A DNA stretch of 10,774 nucleotides from Lachnospiraceae bacterium. GTDB taxonomy: Bacteria; Bacillota; Clostridia; Lachnospirales; Lachnospiraceae. Positions 1 to 5,397 of the stretch are shown piece after piece. Numbering within the stretch: position 1 is the first letter of the stretch; the number at the start of each line of letters is the position of its first letter. The stretch spans positions 5,930-16,703 of the forward strand of contig JAJQIE010000059.1 of the NCBI GenBank assembly GCA_021199395.1, written 5' to 3'. A model generated the notes under the pieces. The model was not told the origin of the DNA. It did not search any database and was given only the letters and a program-made list of their open reading frames with translations. Position numbers and translations under genes: made by a program.

Positions 1-882
1 GGAACAGACGGTCATTACAACTGTGACGGAAGTGATCACAGCGCGGCGGACTGCGGAACAGATGGTCATTATAACTGTGACGGAAGCGACCACAGCGCGG
101 CAGCCTGTGGAATAGCGGGTCATTATAACTGCGATGGAAACGACCACAGCGCGGCGACGTGTGGAACCGAGGGTCATACGAACTGCGATGGGAAGACCCA
201 TGGAATATGCGGCGTGTGTGGCAGCCAGTCGTGCGATGGCACGGATCACAGTGCGGCGGCCTGTGGAATCGAAGGCCATACGAACTGTGATGGAAAAGAT
301 CACAGCGCGGCGCCCTGCGGAATCGAAGGCCATTATAACTGTGACGGACGGGATCACAGCGCCGCAACGTGTGGAACCGAAGGCTATTATAATTGTGATG
401 GAGATGATCACAGCGCGGCATCGTGTGGGACGGACGGCCACTATAACTGCGACAAATTAGACCACAGTGTGGCAGAGTGCAGCACGGGAAGCCACATTCA
501 GACCACCGCAGACTCTGATACGGGAAGCCACGAAACGCACTATAACTGCGATGGACGGGATCACAGCGCGGCGTCCTGCGGTGTGGCGGGTCATTATAAC
601 TGTGACGGAAAGACGCATGAGAAATGCAGTGTATGCGGAGGGTGGCTGTGCGAGGGCGACCACAGCGCGGCATCGTGCGGGACGGACGGCCATTACAGCT
701 GCGACGGAAGCGACCACAGCGTGGCATCGTGCGGAACGGAAAATCATTACAATTGTGATGGAAGCGATCACAGTTCAGCATCCTGTGAGATATCAGGTCA
801 TACAGACTGTGACGGAAAGACGCATGAGAAATGCAGTGTATGCGGAGGATGGTTATGTGAAGGCGATCACAGTGTGCTGCCC
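1..882 (+). repeat. 54-bp coding tandem repeat array with 99-102-bp variants
   Basis: The DNA repeats with an exact 54-bp period (for example 52-105, 106-159, 262-315, 316-369, 370-423, 676-729). Longer variants of 99 or 102 bp start at 160, 478, 577 and 784. Two of the long variants share an identical 41-bp block at 601-641 and 808-848, which points to recent segmental duplication inside the gene. Neighbouring units differ mainly at third codon positions and at the x positions of the protein repeat. The array is coding in frame 1 throughout and has no spacers, so it is not a CRISPR array. Confidence 0.9.
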
Positions 883-1233
883 TGTGGCCACAGTGCCTGT
901 GATCCGGATACGCAGGAAGAGTCACATGCTCTTGCGGAATGTGGGACACACTATGAGTGCATGGTCGATTTTGACCCAGATGAGCATGTACTTGCGGGAT
1001 GCGAGACACATTATATGTGCATGGAAGATTTCGATGAAGGAGAACATGTACTTGCGGGATGTGAGCTCCATTATGTGTGCATGGAGGGCTATAAAGAAGA
1101 AGATCATTATGGTGCGTCGTGTGATCGCCCCGGCCATTATGTGTGTGATGGACAGGAACATGATTTATGTGACGAGTGTGGAGACGGCTATTTATGCGAT
1201 GATAACCATAAAAATGGTTGTCCATATCAATGA
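1..1233 (+). CDS. Cys/His-rich tandem-repeat protein, 5'-partial
   Basis: The frame is open from the first base to TGA at 1231-1233, giving 410 residues without a native start, so the gene begins upstream. The body is an array of 18-residue units of the form C-G-x-x-G-H-Y-N-C-D-G-x-D-H-S-A-A-x, that is C-x4-H-x2-C-x4-H, with unit-starting Cys codons at 52, 106, 262, 316, 370, 424, 676 and 730. Four longer units (from 160, 478, 577 and 784) carry inserts; three of these insert a C-x2-C knuckle (THGICGVCG or THEKCSVCGG). After 883 the repeats change to a 20-residue type (HVLAGCETHYMCMEDF-like, Cys codons at 958, 1018 and 1078), and the protein ends in NGCPYQ. No membrane segment or sorting motif is present in this part. 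I do not recognise a named family. The spacing of Cys and His suggests one metal ion, probably zinc, per unit, which is inference. An in-frame ATG at 214 exists but is internal to the array and is not the start. Confidence 0.82.
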   Translation, partial: GTDGHYNCDGSDHSAADCGTDGHYNCDGSDHSAAACGIAGHYNCDGNDHSAATCGTEGHTNCDGKTHGICGVCGSQSCDGTDHSAAACGIEGHTNCDGKDHSAAPCGIEGHYNCDGRDHSAATCGTEGYYNCDGDDHSAASCGTDGHYNCDKLDHSVAECSTGSHIQTTADSDTGSHETHYNCDGRDHSAASCGVAGHYNCDGKTHEKCSVCGGWLCEGDHSAASCGTDGHYSCDGSDHSVASCGTENHYNCDGSDHSSASCEISGHTDCDGKTHEKCSVCGGWLCEGDHSVLPCGHSACDPDTQEESHALAECGTHYECMVDFDPDEHVLAGCETHYMCMEDFDEGEHVLAGCELHYVCMEGYKEEDHYGASCDRPGHYVCDGQEHDLCDECGDGYLCDDNHKNGCPYQ

Positions 1234-1279
1234 TGAGGATTAAGGTGTAATTACTTTTTCATACCGCATGGATGAAAAT

Positions 1280-1320
1280 CCGGTCAGGCAGAATGAGGAT
1301 TAAAACTGAAATCTGACCGG
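1280..1320. repeat. 8-bp inverted repeat downstream of the repeat-protein gene
   Basis: CCGGTCAG at 1280-1287 is the reverse complement of CTGACCGG at 1313-1320, with a 25-base loop. A third copy of CCGGTCAG lies at 1432-1439. No T-tract follows, so a terminator role is only possible, not shown. Its place 47 bases after the stop codon fits the end of a transcript. Confidence 0.4.
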
Positions 1321-1361
1321 GATAAACCGGAACCCCAGTTTTGCCATTTTGCGCAAGAAAT

Positions 1362-1402
1362 TTAGAGCCCAGGTACCTGCTTGCCAGACACCTGGGCTCT
1401 AA
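1362..1402. terminator. Perfect 13-bp hairpin, possible bidirectional terminator
   Basis: TTAGAGCCCAGGT at 1362-1374 pairs perfectly with ACCTGGGCTCTAA at 1390-1402 around a 15-base loop. It stands between the converging ends of the plus-strand repeat-protein gene and the minus-strand remnant that stops at 1501. No long T run follows on either strand, only AAATTTCTT on the minus side, so the terminator call rests on stem quality and position. The remainder of 1234-1500 shows no gene. Confidence 0.45.
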
Positions 1403-1590
1403 TCAAGATGAAACCTTAGAAAGTATGGGCTCCGGTCAGACAAAAGGAACCAGCTTCATGCCCTAACCAATAAACGTGATTCACACTCCTAAATTTCAAA
1501 CTATTTTTCAGTCTGCACTCTATATACTTCTTCTTCCGAAAGGCCGAGCAGGTCTGCTATTTCAGAAGTTTTATCGAATGCGGCGTAATA

Positions 1591-1611
1591 CCCCTTTCTT
1601 TAGATATGGGG
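1591..1611 (+). repeat. IS605 left-end hairpin
   Basis: CCCC (1591-1594) pairs with GGGG (1608-1611). Inner pairs include TC/GA around a TTTA loop, and a T at 1607 is left unpaired. This matches the bulged-T subterminal hairpin that TnpA proteins of this family recognise. It closely resembles the right-end hairpin at 3302-3322. Confidence 0.8.
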
Positions 1612-1687
1612 ATATAAGCCGCCACGTTTTGCAACATTTCTGTTCTTTTTTCTTGCACGCTTTCGTTTCATACCCTATAATACAGGT

Positions 1688-2080
1688 ATGGAATATAAAA
1701 GTAATAACAATGTCGTATACTCTTGCAAATATCATATTGTCTGGTGTCCAAAATATCGTCGTAAAGTTCTTGTTAATGGTGTTGATAAACGCCTGAAAGA
1801 ACTCATTGCGGAAGTCTGTGAAAAACTCAGCATAGATATCATTGAGATGGAGATCATGCCGGATCACGTGCATCTGCTCATGGAAGTTGATCCTCAGTTT
1901 GGCATACATAAAGCTGTCAAACAGATCAAAGGCTATAGTTCTCGTATACTCCGGCAAGAGTTTCCGTATTTGCGGTATCGTTTACCTTCATTGTGGACAA
2001 ATTCCTATTTTGTATCCACAGTAGGAGGCGCGCCCCTGGCAGTCATTTAGCAATACATCGAGAACCAGAAAAACGTGTGA
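1688..2080 (+). pseudogene. tnpA: IS200/IS605 transposase TnpA, interrupted by an amber stop before the catalytic Tyr
   Basis: The frame encodes a Y1 HUH single-strand transposase, the enzyme that cuts and rejoins the element ends. Residues 60-62 are the H-V-H metal-binding motif in MPDHVHLLM. The family-typical blocks YHIVWCPKYRR (15-25), KGYSS (81-85) and TNSYFVSTVGG (104-114) are intact. A TAG at 2048-2050 ends translation after 120 residues. The same frame continues past it as QYIENQKNV to TGA at 2078-2080, the normal family end. The tyrosine of that QYIENQ helix, codon 2054-2056, is the expected nucleophile, so the 120-residue product lacks it. Without suppression the protein should be catalytically dead. 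A single change from CAG or AAG would explain the stop. The ribosome binding site is weak. Confidence 0.88.
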
Positions 2081-2090
2081 GGTGATTTTC

Positions 2091-3203
2091 ATGGAATATT
2101 CCTATAAGTTCCGAATCTATCCGAACCGGATGCAGGAAAACCAGATCCTGCGCACGTTTGGCTGCTGCCGCTATGTCTTCAACTACTATCTTTCCATGCG
2201 TAAGGAAACGTATGAGAAAGAAAAGAAAACCTTAAACTACTATAGCTGTGCCAATGACCTGACACACCTGAAACGCTCCCTTGAATGGCTCCGGGAAGTG
2301 GATGCGACCGCGTTGCAGTCAGCGCTCCGTGACCTGGATACCGCTTTCCAGAACTTCTTCCGCAGGGTGAAGAGAAATGAGAAACCCGGCTACCCAAAAT
2401 TCAGAAGCAAGCGAAATAACCATCAAAGCTACAAGAGTAAGTGCGTCGGCACCAACATAAAGATATTGGATAAATCCGTCCAGCTTCCGAAACTCGGCAA
2501 AATAAAGTGCCGTGTTTCCAAAGCCGTACAGGGACGAATCCTTTCTGCAACCGTCTCCCGGAACCCGTCCGGGAAATATTTTGTTGCCATCTGCTGTACG
2601 GATGTAGAGATAAATCACTTCCCAAAATCAGATTCGGCGATCGGTATTGACATGGGCATCAGATCCTTCGCAGTCATGTCAGACGGTAAAGTCTGCCCGA
2701 ACAATAAGTACGAAGCGCAAAGTCGTAAAAAACTGGCAAGACTCCAGCGCCAGCTCTCCCGAAAAACAAAGGGGAGCAAGCGCAGGGAGAAAGCACGCGT
2801 CCGGGTTGCCCGGCTTCATGAGCATGTATCTGCGCAGCGCATGGATACGATGCAGAAGCTCTCTACTGAACTTGTTCGCAAATACGGAACCATCTGTATC
2901 GAGAATCTTGCGATAAAAAACATGGTAAAGAACCATAAGCAGGCAAGATCCATTTCCGATGCATCCTGGGGTAAATTCCGCCGACAGCTCGAATACAAGG
3001 CGGAATGGTATGGACGACAGCTTTCCGTTGTGGATCGTTTCTTTCCGTCCAGCCAGCTTTGCTCCAAATGTGGAACAAAATGGCCGGGGACAAAAGATAC
3101 ATCCGTGAGTTCGTGGATCTGTCCGCAGTGTGGCGCGAGCCACGACCGGGACAAAAATGCAGCGGTCAACATCCTCACAGAGGGGCTTAGTCTTTTGGCG
3201 TAG
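2091..3203 (+). CDS. tnpB: TnpB RNA-guided endonuclease of the IS605 element
   Basis: TnpB is the omega-RNA-guided RuvC nuclease of IS605 elements and the ancestor of Cas12. From the ATG at 2091 it has 370 residues, close to the usual 370-410. Visible parts are the N-terminal OrfB-type helical region (YKFRIYPN at the start), the RuvC-I motif GIDMGIRS with D187, the RuvC-II motif IENLAI with E271, a zinc ribbon (CSKC at 324-327 and CPQC at 344-347) and the final HDRDKNAAVNI with D352. All three catalytic acids appear present, so it looks functional. The ATG at 2091 is preferred to a GTG at 2082 because AGGTG lies 6 bases upstream of it, and that SD would overlap the GTG itself. It begins 10 bases after the original end of tnpA. 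Its 3' end runs into the omega-RNA region. Confidence 0.93.
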   Translation: MEYSYKFRIYPNRMQENQILRTFGCCRYVFNYYLSMRKETYEKEKKTLNYYSCANDLTHLKRSLEWLREVDATALQSALRDLDTAFQNFFRRVKRNEKPGYPKFRSKRNNHQSYKSKCVGTNIKILDKSVQLPKLGKIKCRVSKAVQGRILSATVSRNPSGKYFVAICCTDVEINHFPKSDSAIGIDMGIRSFAVMSDGKVCPNNKYEAQSRKKLARLQRQLSRKTKGSKRREKARVRVARLHEHVSAQRMDTMQKLSTELVRKYGTICIENLAIKNMVKNHKQARSISDASWGKFRRQLEYKAEWYGRQLSVVDRFFPSSQLCSKCGTKWPGTKDTSVSSWICPQCGASHDRDKNAAVNILTEGLSLLA

Positions 3204-3330
3204 CCAGTACAAGGTAGGGCGGGACACGCCCGAACCGAACGCTCGGGGAAACCATGTAAGACCTTGTAGCGATACATGGCAGCGGTCGTTGAACCGAGAA
3301 TCCCCTGTCTTTAGACATGGGGAGTGTCAA
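3204..3330 (+). ncRNA. Predicted omega-RNA (reRNA) scaffold, 3' portion
   Basis: The 127 bases between the tnpB stop and the right tip fold well. GGGCG/CGCCC forms at 3217-3221 and 3227-3231. CTCGG/CCGAG (3242-3246 with 3294-3298) encloses CCATGT/ACATGG (3252-3257 with 3274-3279), and the right-end hairpin follows. In characterised IS605 systems this strand is transcribed or processed into the TnpB guide RNA, whose guide is the flank just beyond the element. Here the guide would start at 3331 (AACCAATAGCTGTCCA). The 5' end of the RNA probably lies inside tnpB and cannot be placed from sequence alone. Confidence 0.7.
3298..3330 (+). repeat. IS605 right end: guide tetranucleotide, bulged hairpin, cleavage site
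   Basis: GAAT at 3298-3301 is directly followed by a hairpin of CCCCTGTC (3302-3309), loop TTTA and GACA-T-GGGG (3314-3322), with T3318 unpaired. After AGTG comes TCAA at 3327-3330. The order and spacing match the right end known from IS608. Confidence 0.85.
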
Positions 3331-3398
3331 AACCAATAGCTGTCCATTTCTGAATTAATTCCTTATCTCGCTGCATGATTCCCTGCTTTTCGCCTTTT

Positions 3399-3575
3399 TT
3401 AAACTCTTTTGATACCCATTGTTCCAAAGCGGTACACATATTTATCGGCCTCCTTTCCACTTTCATTTACTTTCTTTGTCGTGGCAATAACAAAATTCCT
3501 GTTCTTTAAAGGAGCATCTGTAATAGATTTGCCTATGCCTCTTGCTGCGCCTGTTGTAAACCATACCTTGCTCAT
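3399..3575 (-). pseudogene. N-terminal fragment of a short-chain dehydrogenase/reductase
   Basis: A minus-strand frame of 58 residues starts with ATG at 3575 after a GGGGGAGAG ribosome binding site and ends in TAA at 3399-3401. It begins MSKVWFTTGAARGIGKSI, in which TGAARGIG is the TGxxxGxG nucleotide-binding motif of classical SDR oxidoreductases, then continues ...NFVIATTKKV. SDR proteins normally have about 240-290 residues; the NNAG motif and the YxxxK active site are missing. After roughly residue 36 the sequence no longer looks like an SDR and runs into the upstream part of the small remnant gene, which uses a different frame. This is a truncated relic, probably from a deletion that joined two genes. 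The 5' region with its signals is preserved. Confidence 0.65.
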
Positions 3576-3600
3576 TATGCTCTCCCCCTATTGAAGCTTT

Positions 3601-3640
3601 GAGTTTTATATAGTCTACCGATAGTCAAGTAGACAAGCGG
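3601..3640 (-). promoter_or_regulatory. Promoter-like region with dyad upstream of the SDR fragment
   Basis: On the minus strand GTCTAC and GTAGAC form a 6-bp dyad (plus-strand arms 3613-3618 and 3629-3634). A TATATA follows directly and is a possible -10, with TTGTCT 18 bases upstream as a possible -35. A dyad between the boxes would suit repressor control of a dehydrogenase. However, one arm falls in what may be the 3' end of a group II intron, so the symmetry could be accidental. Confidence 0.3.
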
Positions 3641-3700
3641 CTCACGCCGCAAGCCCCTCACCCGTACGTGCGCATTTCACGCATACGGCACACTAGGTTA
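3624..3700 (-). ncRNA. Probable group II intron 3' fragment (domains V and VI)
   Basis: On the minus strand 3691-3660 reads GUGCCGUAUGCG, a GAAA-type loop, then CGCACGUACGGGU. CCGUA pairs with UACGG and UGCG with CGCA, leaving a CG bulge on the 3' side, which is the signature of group II intron domain V. Directly after it GCGGC-GUGA-GCCGC forms a domain VI-like hairpin. It is followed by UCUACUUGAC, whose A (plus-strand position 3630) would be the branch point 7 bases before an intron end at 3624. The first base triad reads UGC instead of the common AGC or CGC. No reverse transcriptase frame or 5' intron end is present, so this would be a remnant. Confidence 0.55.
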
Positions 3701-3741
3701 ATTGCCCTTTGCCGGGCACACAACTGGAAGTAGTATTTCCA

Positions 3742-4137
3742 CTATTTCACTTTCCAGCTACCCACCTTGTTTGAACCGATTCTTTCAATTAATTTTTTTG
3801 ATTTCAATGCGGCAATGGCTCTGGATATTGTTCGCGATGATTTTTTGCATATTTCTGCCATTTCCGGAACTGTTATATTTTCATCTTTTCGTAAAATTTC
3901 CAGAATTTCACTTTCCAGATTGCTTATTGTGCCATTTATCATGCCATCTTCTGACATGATATTTCGATCTGTCCTTGAAAATTCAATCGTAAAGTCATTT
4001 TCAGAATTAATATAACTCACTTTTACATCTGAGTCCCGACACAGAGTATAAATCTTTCTCAGTCCAGCGCCGACCGAAACGAAGTGCAGACCTGTGCCCC
4101 TCTGATTGTATAGGAACCTGCAACGGCATCCGGCCAT
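3742..4137 (-). pseudogene. C-terminal fragment of an AlbA/HATPase-type DNA-binding regulator
   Basis: The minus-strand frame has 131 codons to TAG at 3742-3744, but the ATG at 4137 has no ribosome binding site and the first 15-20 residues look foreign. From about residue 24 it reads GAGLRKIYTLCRDSDVKVSY, then NDFTIEFSR, which resembles the C-terminal end of the ATPase-like domain in AlbA_2 plus HATPase_c_4 regulators (often annotated as RecG-like). Residues 75-131 form a winged helix-turn-helix: ILEILRKDENITVPEMAEIC, then SSRTISRAIAALKSKKLIER. Such proteins usually have 400-550 residues, so most of the gene is gone and the 5' breakpoint lies near 4070-4100. Codon use is A/T-richer than in the housekeeping genes to the right. 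The family call rests on remembered pattern, not on a search. Confidence 0.6.
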
Positions 4138-4167
4138 TTAAAATTGCTTCGCGATGGGCCGGATGCC
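4125..4167. repeat. Perfect 11-bp inverted repeat
   Basis: GGCATCCGGCC at 4125-4135 and GGCCGGATGCC at 4157-4167 are exact reverse complements around 21 bases. It lies where the regulator fragment breaks off, so it may mark a rearrangement or a lost mobile element. No T-tract is present. Confidence 0.5.
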
Positions 4168-4186
4168 CGAACGCTCTATGTCTTCG

Positions 4187-4217
4187 CCCATGCCACGCAG
4201 CAAGTGCGTGGCATGGG
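4187..4217. repeat. Perfect 13-bp hairpin with 5-base loop
   Basis: CCCATGCCACGCA at 4187-4199 pairs perfectly with TGCGTGGCATGGG at 4205-4217 around GCAAG. It is very stable but is followed by TGTGAAC, not by T residues, so it is not a standard intrinsic terminator. It lies inside an open plus-strand frame (4114-4308) of coding-like but unrecognised character. Confidence 0.55.
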
Positions 4218-4249
4218 TGTGAACAGTAACGGATTTATTCAGATTCCGC

Positions 4250-4278
4250 TTGACTTTTATCGGTCAATTCTGCACAAT
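4250..4278 (+). promoter_or_regulatory. Candidate promoter with TTGAC/GTCAA dyad before the metal exporter
   Basis: TTGACT at 4250-4255 is separated by 17 bases from CACAAT at 4273-4278. TTGAC (4250-4254) and GTCAA (4263-4267) form a short dyad that could be an operator. Transcription from here would leave a leader of about 160 bases before the exporter start. I see only weak stems in that leader (for example CGCAT/ATGCG near 4302-4324) and no riboswitch I recognise. Apart from the two hairpins and this site, 4138-4448 shows nothing firm. Confidence 0.35.
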
Positions 4279-4448
4279 AGGGGTATCGCAAATGAACTGG
4301 ACGCATGACTTACGTTTTTATGCGAAGATGATTCAGGCATAATTAATTGAATTGAGGACTGAAAACGAGCAGAAGTATGTGAGGAGTCGCTGTAGTTTCG
4401 CTGCTTTGGCGGCAGAGCTGCGGTTGGGAATAGAAGGGATTGGATTAT

Positions 4449-5309
4449 ATGCTGGATGTTTTGTATGACAGTCTGCTGGACTGTCTCAAGCTGCTGCCCT
4501 TTTTATTTTTGTCTTATCTGGCAGTGGAATATATTGAGCACAGGATGGGTGCTCAGACAAAAAAGTGGATTTATCAGGCTGGGAAGGCCGGACCGGTGAT
4601 TGGGAGTCTGATTGGCATGATTCCTCAGTGCGGATTTTCAGCCGCGGCAGCGGGGCTTTACGCCGCTGGAATTGTCTCGCCTGGCACCCTGATCGCCATA
4701 TTTTTGTCAACCTCGGACGAAATGCTCCCGATTATGCTTTCTGAGGGAATGGATCTGTCGGTGATTATTCGTATTCTGGCGATCAAGGCGGCGACCGGGG
4801 CGGTTGTCGGGCTGCTGGTAGATTTTGTGGCTGAAAAGCTCCGTCTGTGGAAAGCAAATGAGGGGGCAATCCGGAATCTTTGTGAGCATGGGCACTGCCA
4901 TTGTGGTGAGCATGGGATTGTCCGCGCCGCGCTTCGTCACACGGAGAAGACAGCAGTATTCCTTTTTCTGGTAACTCTGGTGCTTGGATTTGGGATGGAA
5001 TGGTTCGGAGCTACTGCTTTTTCCAGAGGTATCTTTGCGATTCCCGGCATCCAGATGGCGGTGGCGGCGCTGATTGGCATGATTCCGAACTGTGCCGCGT
5101 CTGTGATGATTACACAGCTTTATCTGGAGGGCGTGCTTTCGGGCGGCTCTCTGTTTGCCGGACTGCTCTGCGGCGCGGGTACCGGTCTGCTTGTTCTGTT
5201 CCGGGAAAACGAAAACCGCAAGGAATGTCTGGCACTGACAGTGACTCTGTATGTGAGCGGATTGCTTGCCGGATCACTGATCGGATGCCTTGGCTGGAGG
5301 CCTGTCTGA
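4449..5309 (+). CDS. Putative heavy-metal (manganese/arsenic-type) exporter, polytopic membrane protein
   Basis: A 286-residue integral membrane protein resembling the ArsP_2 / putative manganese transporter group, thought to export metal ions across the cytoplasmic membrane. It has two similar halves: IGSLIGMIPQCGFSAAAAG near residues 51-69 and VAALIGMIPNCAASVM near 205-220 share LIGMIPxC, where Pro and Cys in a membrane helix suggest a metal path. The halves are joined by a cytoplasmic-type loop rich in His and Cys (CEHGHCHCGEHG, residues 145-156), a likely metal-binding segment. The frame extends 9 bases further to a TTG at 4440, but AAGGGA at 4434-4439 would almost touch that TTG and is well spaced for the ATG at 4449. 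The true substrate (Mn, As, Cd or other) cannot be told from sequence. The next gene, hslO, starts 88 bases after the stop, and no terminator is seen in that gap. Confidence 0.78.
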   Translation: MLDVLYDSLLDCLKLLPFLFLSYLAVEYIEHRMGAQTKKWIYQAGKAGPVIGSLIGMIPQCGFSAAAAGLYAAGIVSPGTLIAIFLSTSDEMLPIMLSEGMDLSVIIRILAIKAATGAVVGLLVDFVAEKLRLWKANEGAIRNLCEHGHCHCGEHGIVRAALRHTEKTAVFLFLVTLVLGFGMEWFGATAFSRGIFAIPGIQMAVAALIGMIPNCAASVMITQLYLEGVLSGGSLFAGLLCGAGTGLLVLFRENENRKECLALTVTLYVSGLLAGSLIGCLGWRPV

Positions 5310-5397
5310 CAGCGCAGGATCGCTTTAAATGTTATCTGGATTATTTTCGTATAGGATACAGTGAATGTGGTTAATATAACAGATTGAGGATGAGACT

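Larger units (their letters stand above)
1575..3330 (+). mobile_element. IS200/IS605-type insertion sequence (tnpA + tnpB + end hairpins)
   Basis: The element contains a Y1 HUH transposase frame, tnpB in the same orientation and a subterminal imperfect hairpin at each end. The right end reads GAAT (3298-3301), hairpin (3302-3322), then TCAA (3327-3330). GAAT and TCAA are the guide and cleavage tetranucleotides known for the right end of IS608. The left end has a matching hairpin at 1591-1611 preceded by AATA, and TTAT at 1571-1574 is the likely target and left cleavage site. There is no target duplication, as expected for this family. The boundary is supported independently because excising 1575-3330 restores an open minus-strand frame. 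A boundary pair shifted by up to two bases, giving a 1753-bp element, would also keep that frame. Confidence 0.9.
1501..3439 (-). pseudogene. Small gene remnant split by the IS element (possible C-terminal piece of a Rpn/PD-(D/E)XK transposase-like protein)
   Basis: On the minus strand an ATG at 3439 follows a strong GGAGG with nine bases between them. The frame reads MCTALEQWVSKEFKKGEKQG... up to the right end of the IS. Removing 1575-3330 joins 3439-3331 (109 nt) to 1574-1501 (74 nt), exactly 61 codons, continuing ...KTSEIADLLGLSEEEVYRVQTEK and ending in TAG at 1501-1503. The 60-residue product has a charged helical start and a helix-turn-helix-like end (SEIADLLGLSEEEV). This resembles the C-terminal tail of Rpn-family recombination-promoting nucleases, as inferred from pattern only. 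The catalytic domain is absent, so it was probably a fragment before the IS arrived. Confidence 0.6.

Noticed and set aside
1..882. CRISPR array
   Set aside because: The 54-base repeats are contiguous, coding and have no unique spacers.
467..1243. Second plus-strand frame through the Cys/His repeat array
   Set aside because: Repetitive DNA leaves other frames open by periodicity; only frame 1 gives a regular Cys/His pattern ending in a sensible C-terminus.
2048..2050. Natural end of a short TnpA
   Set aside because: The frame after TAG continues with the family-typical QYIENQ helix that carries the catalytic tyrosine, so the stop is a lesion and not the native end.
2082..2090. GTG start for tnpB at 2082
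   Set aside because: The AGGTG that would serve as ribosome binding site overlaps it; the ATG at 2091 is well spaced and gives the typical TnpB N-terminus.
4380..4440. Manganese (yybP-ykoY) riboswitch before the exporter
   Set aside because: GAGGAGTCGCTG looks slightly like one conserved loop, but the second conserved loop and the overall fold are not visible.
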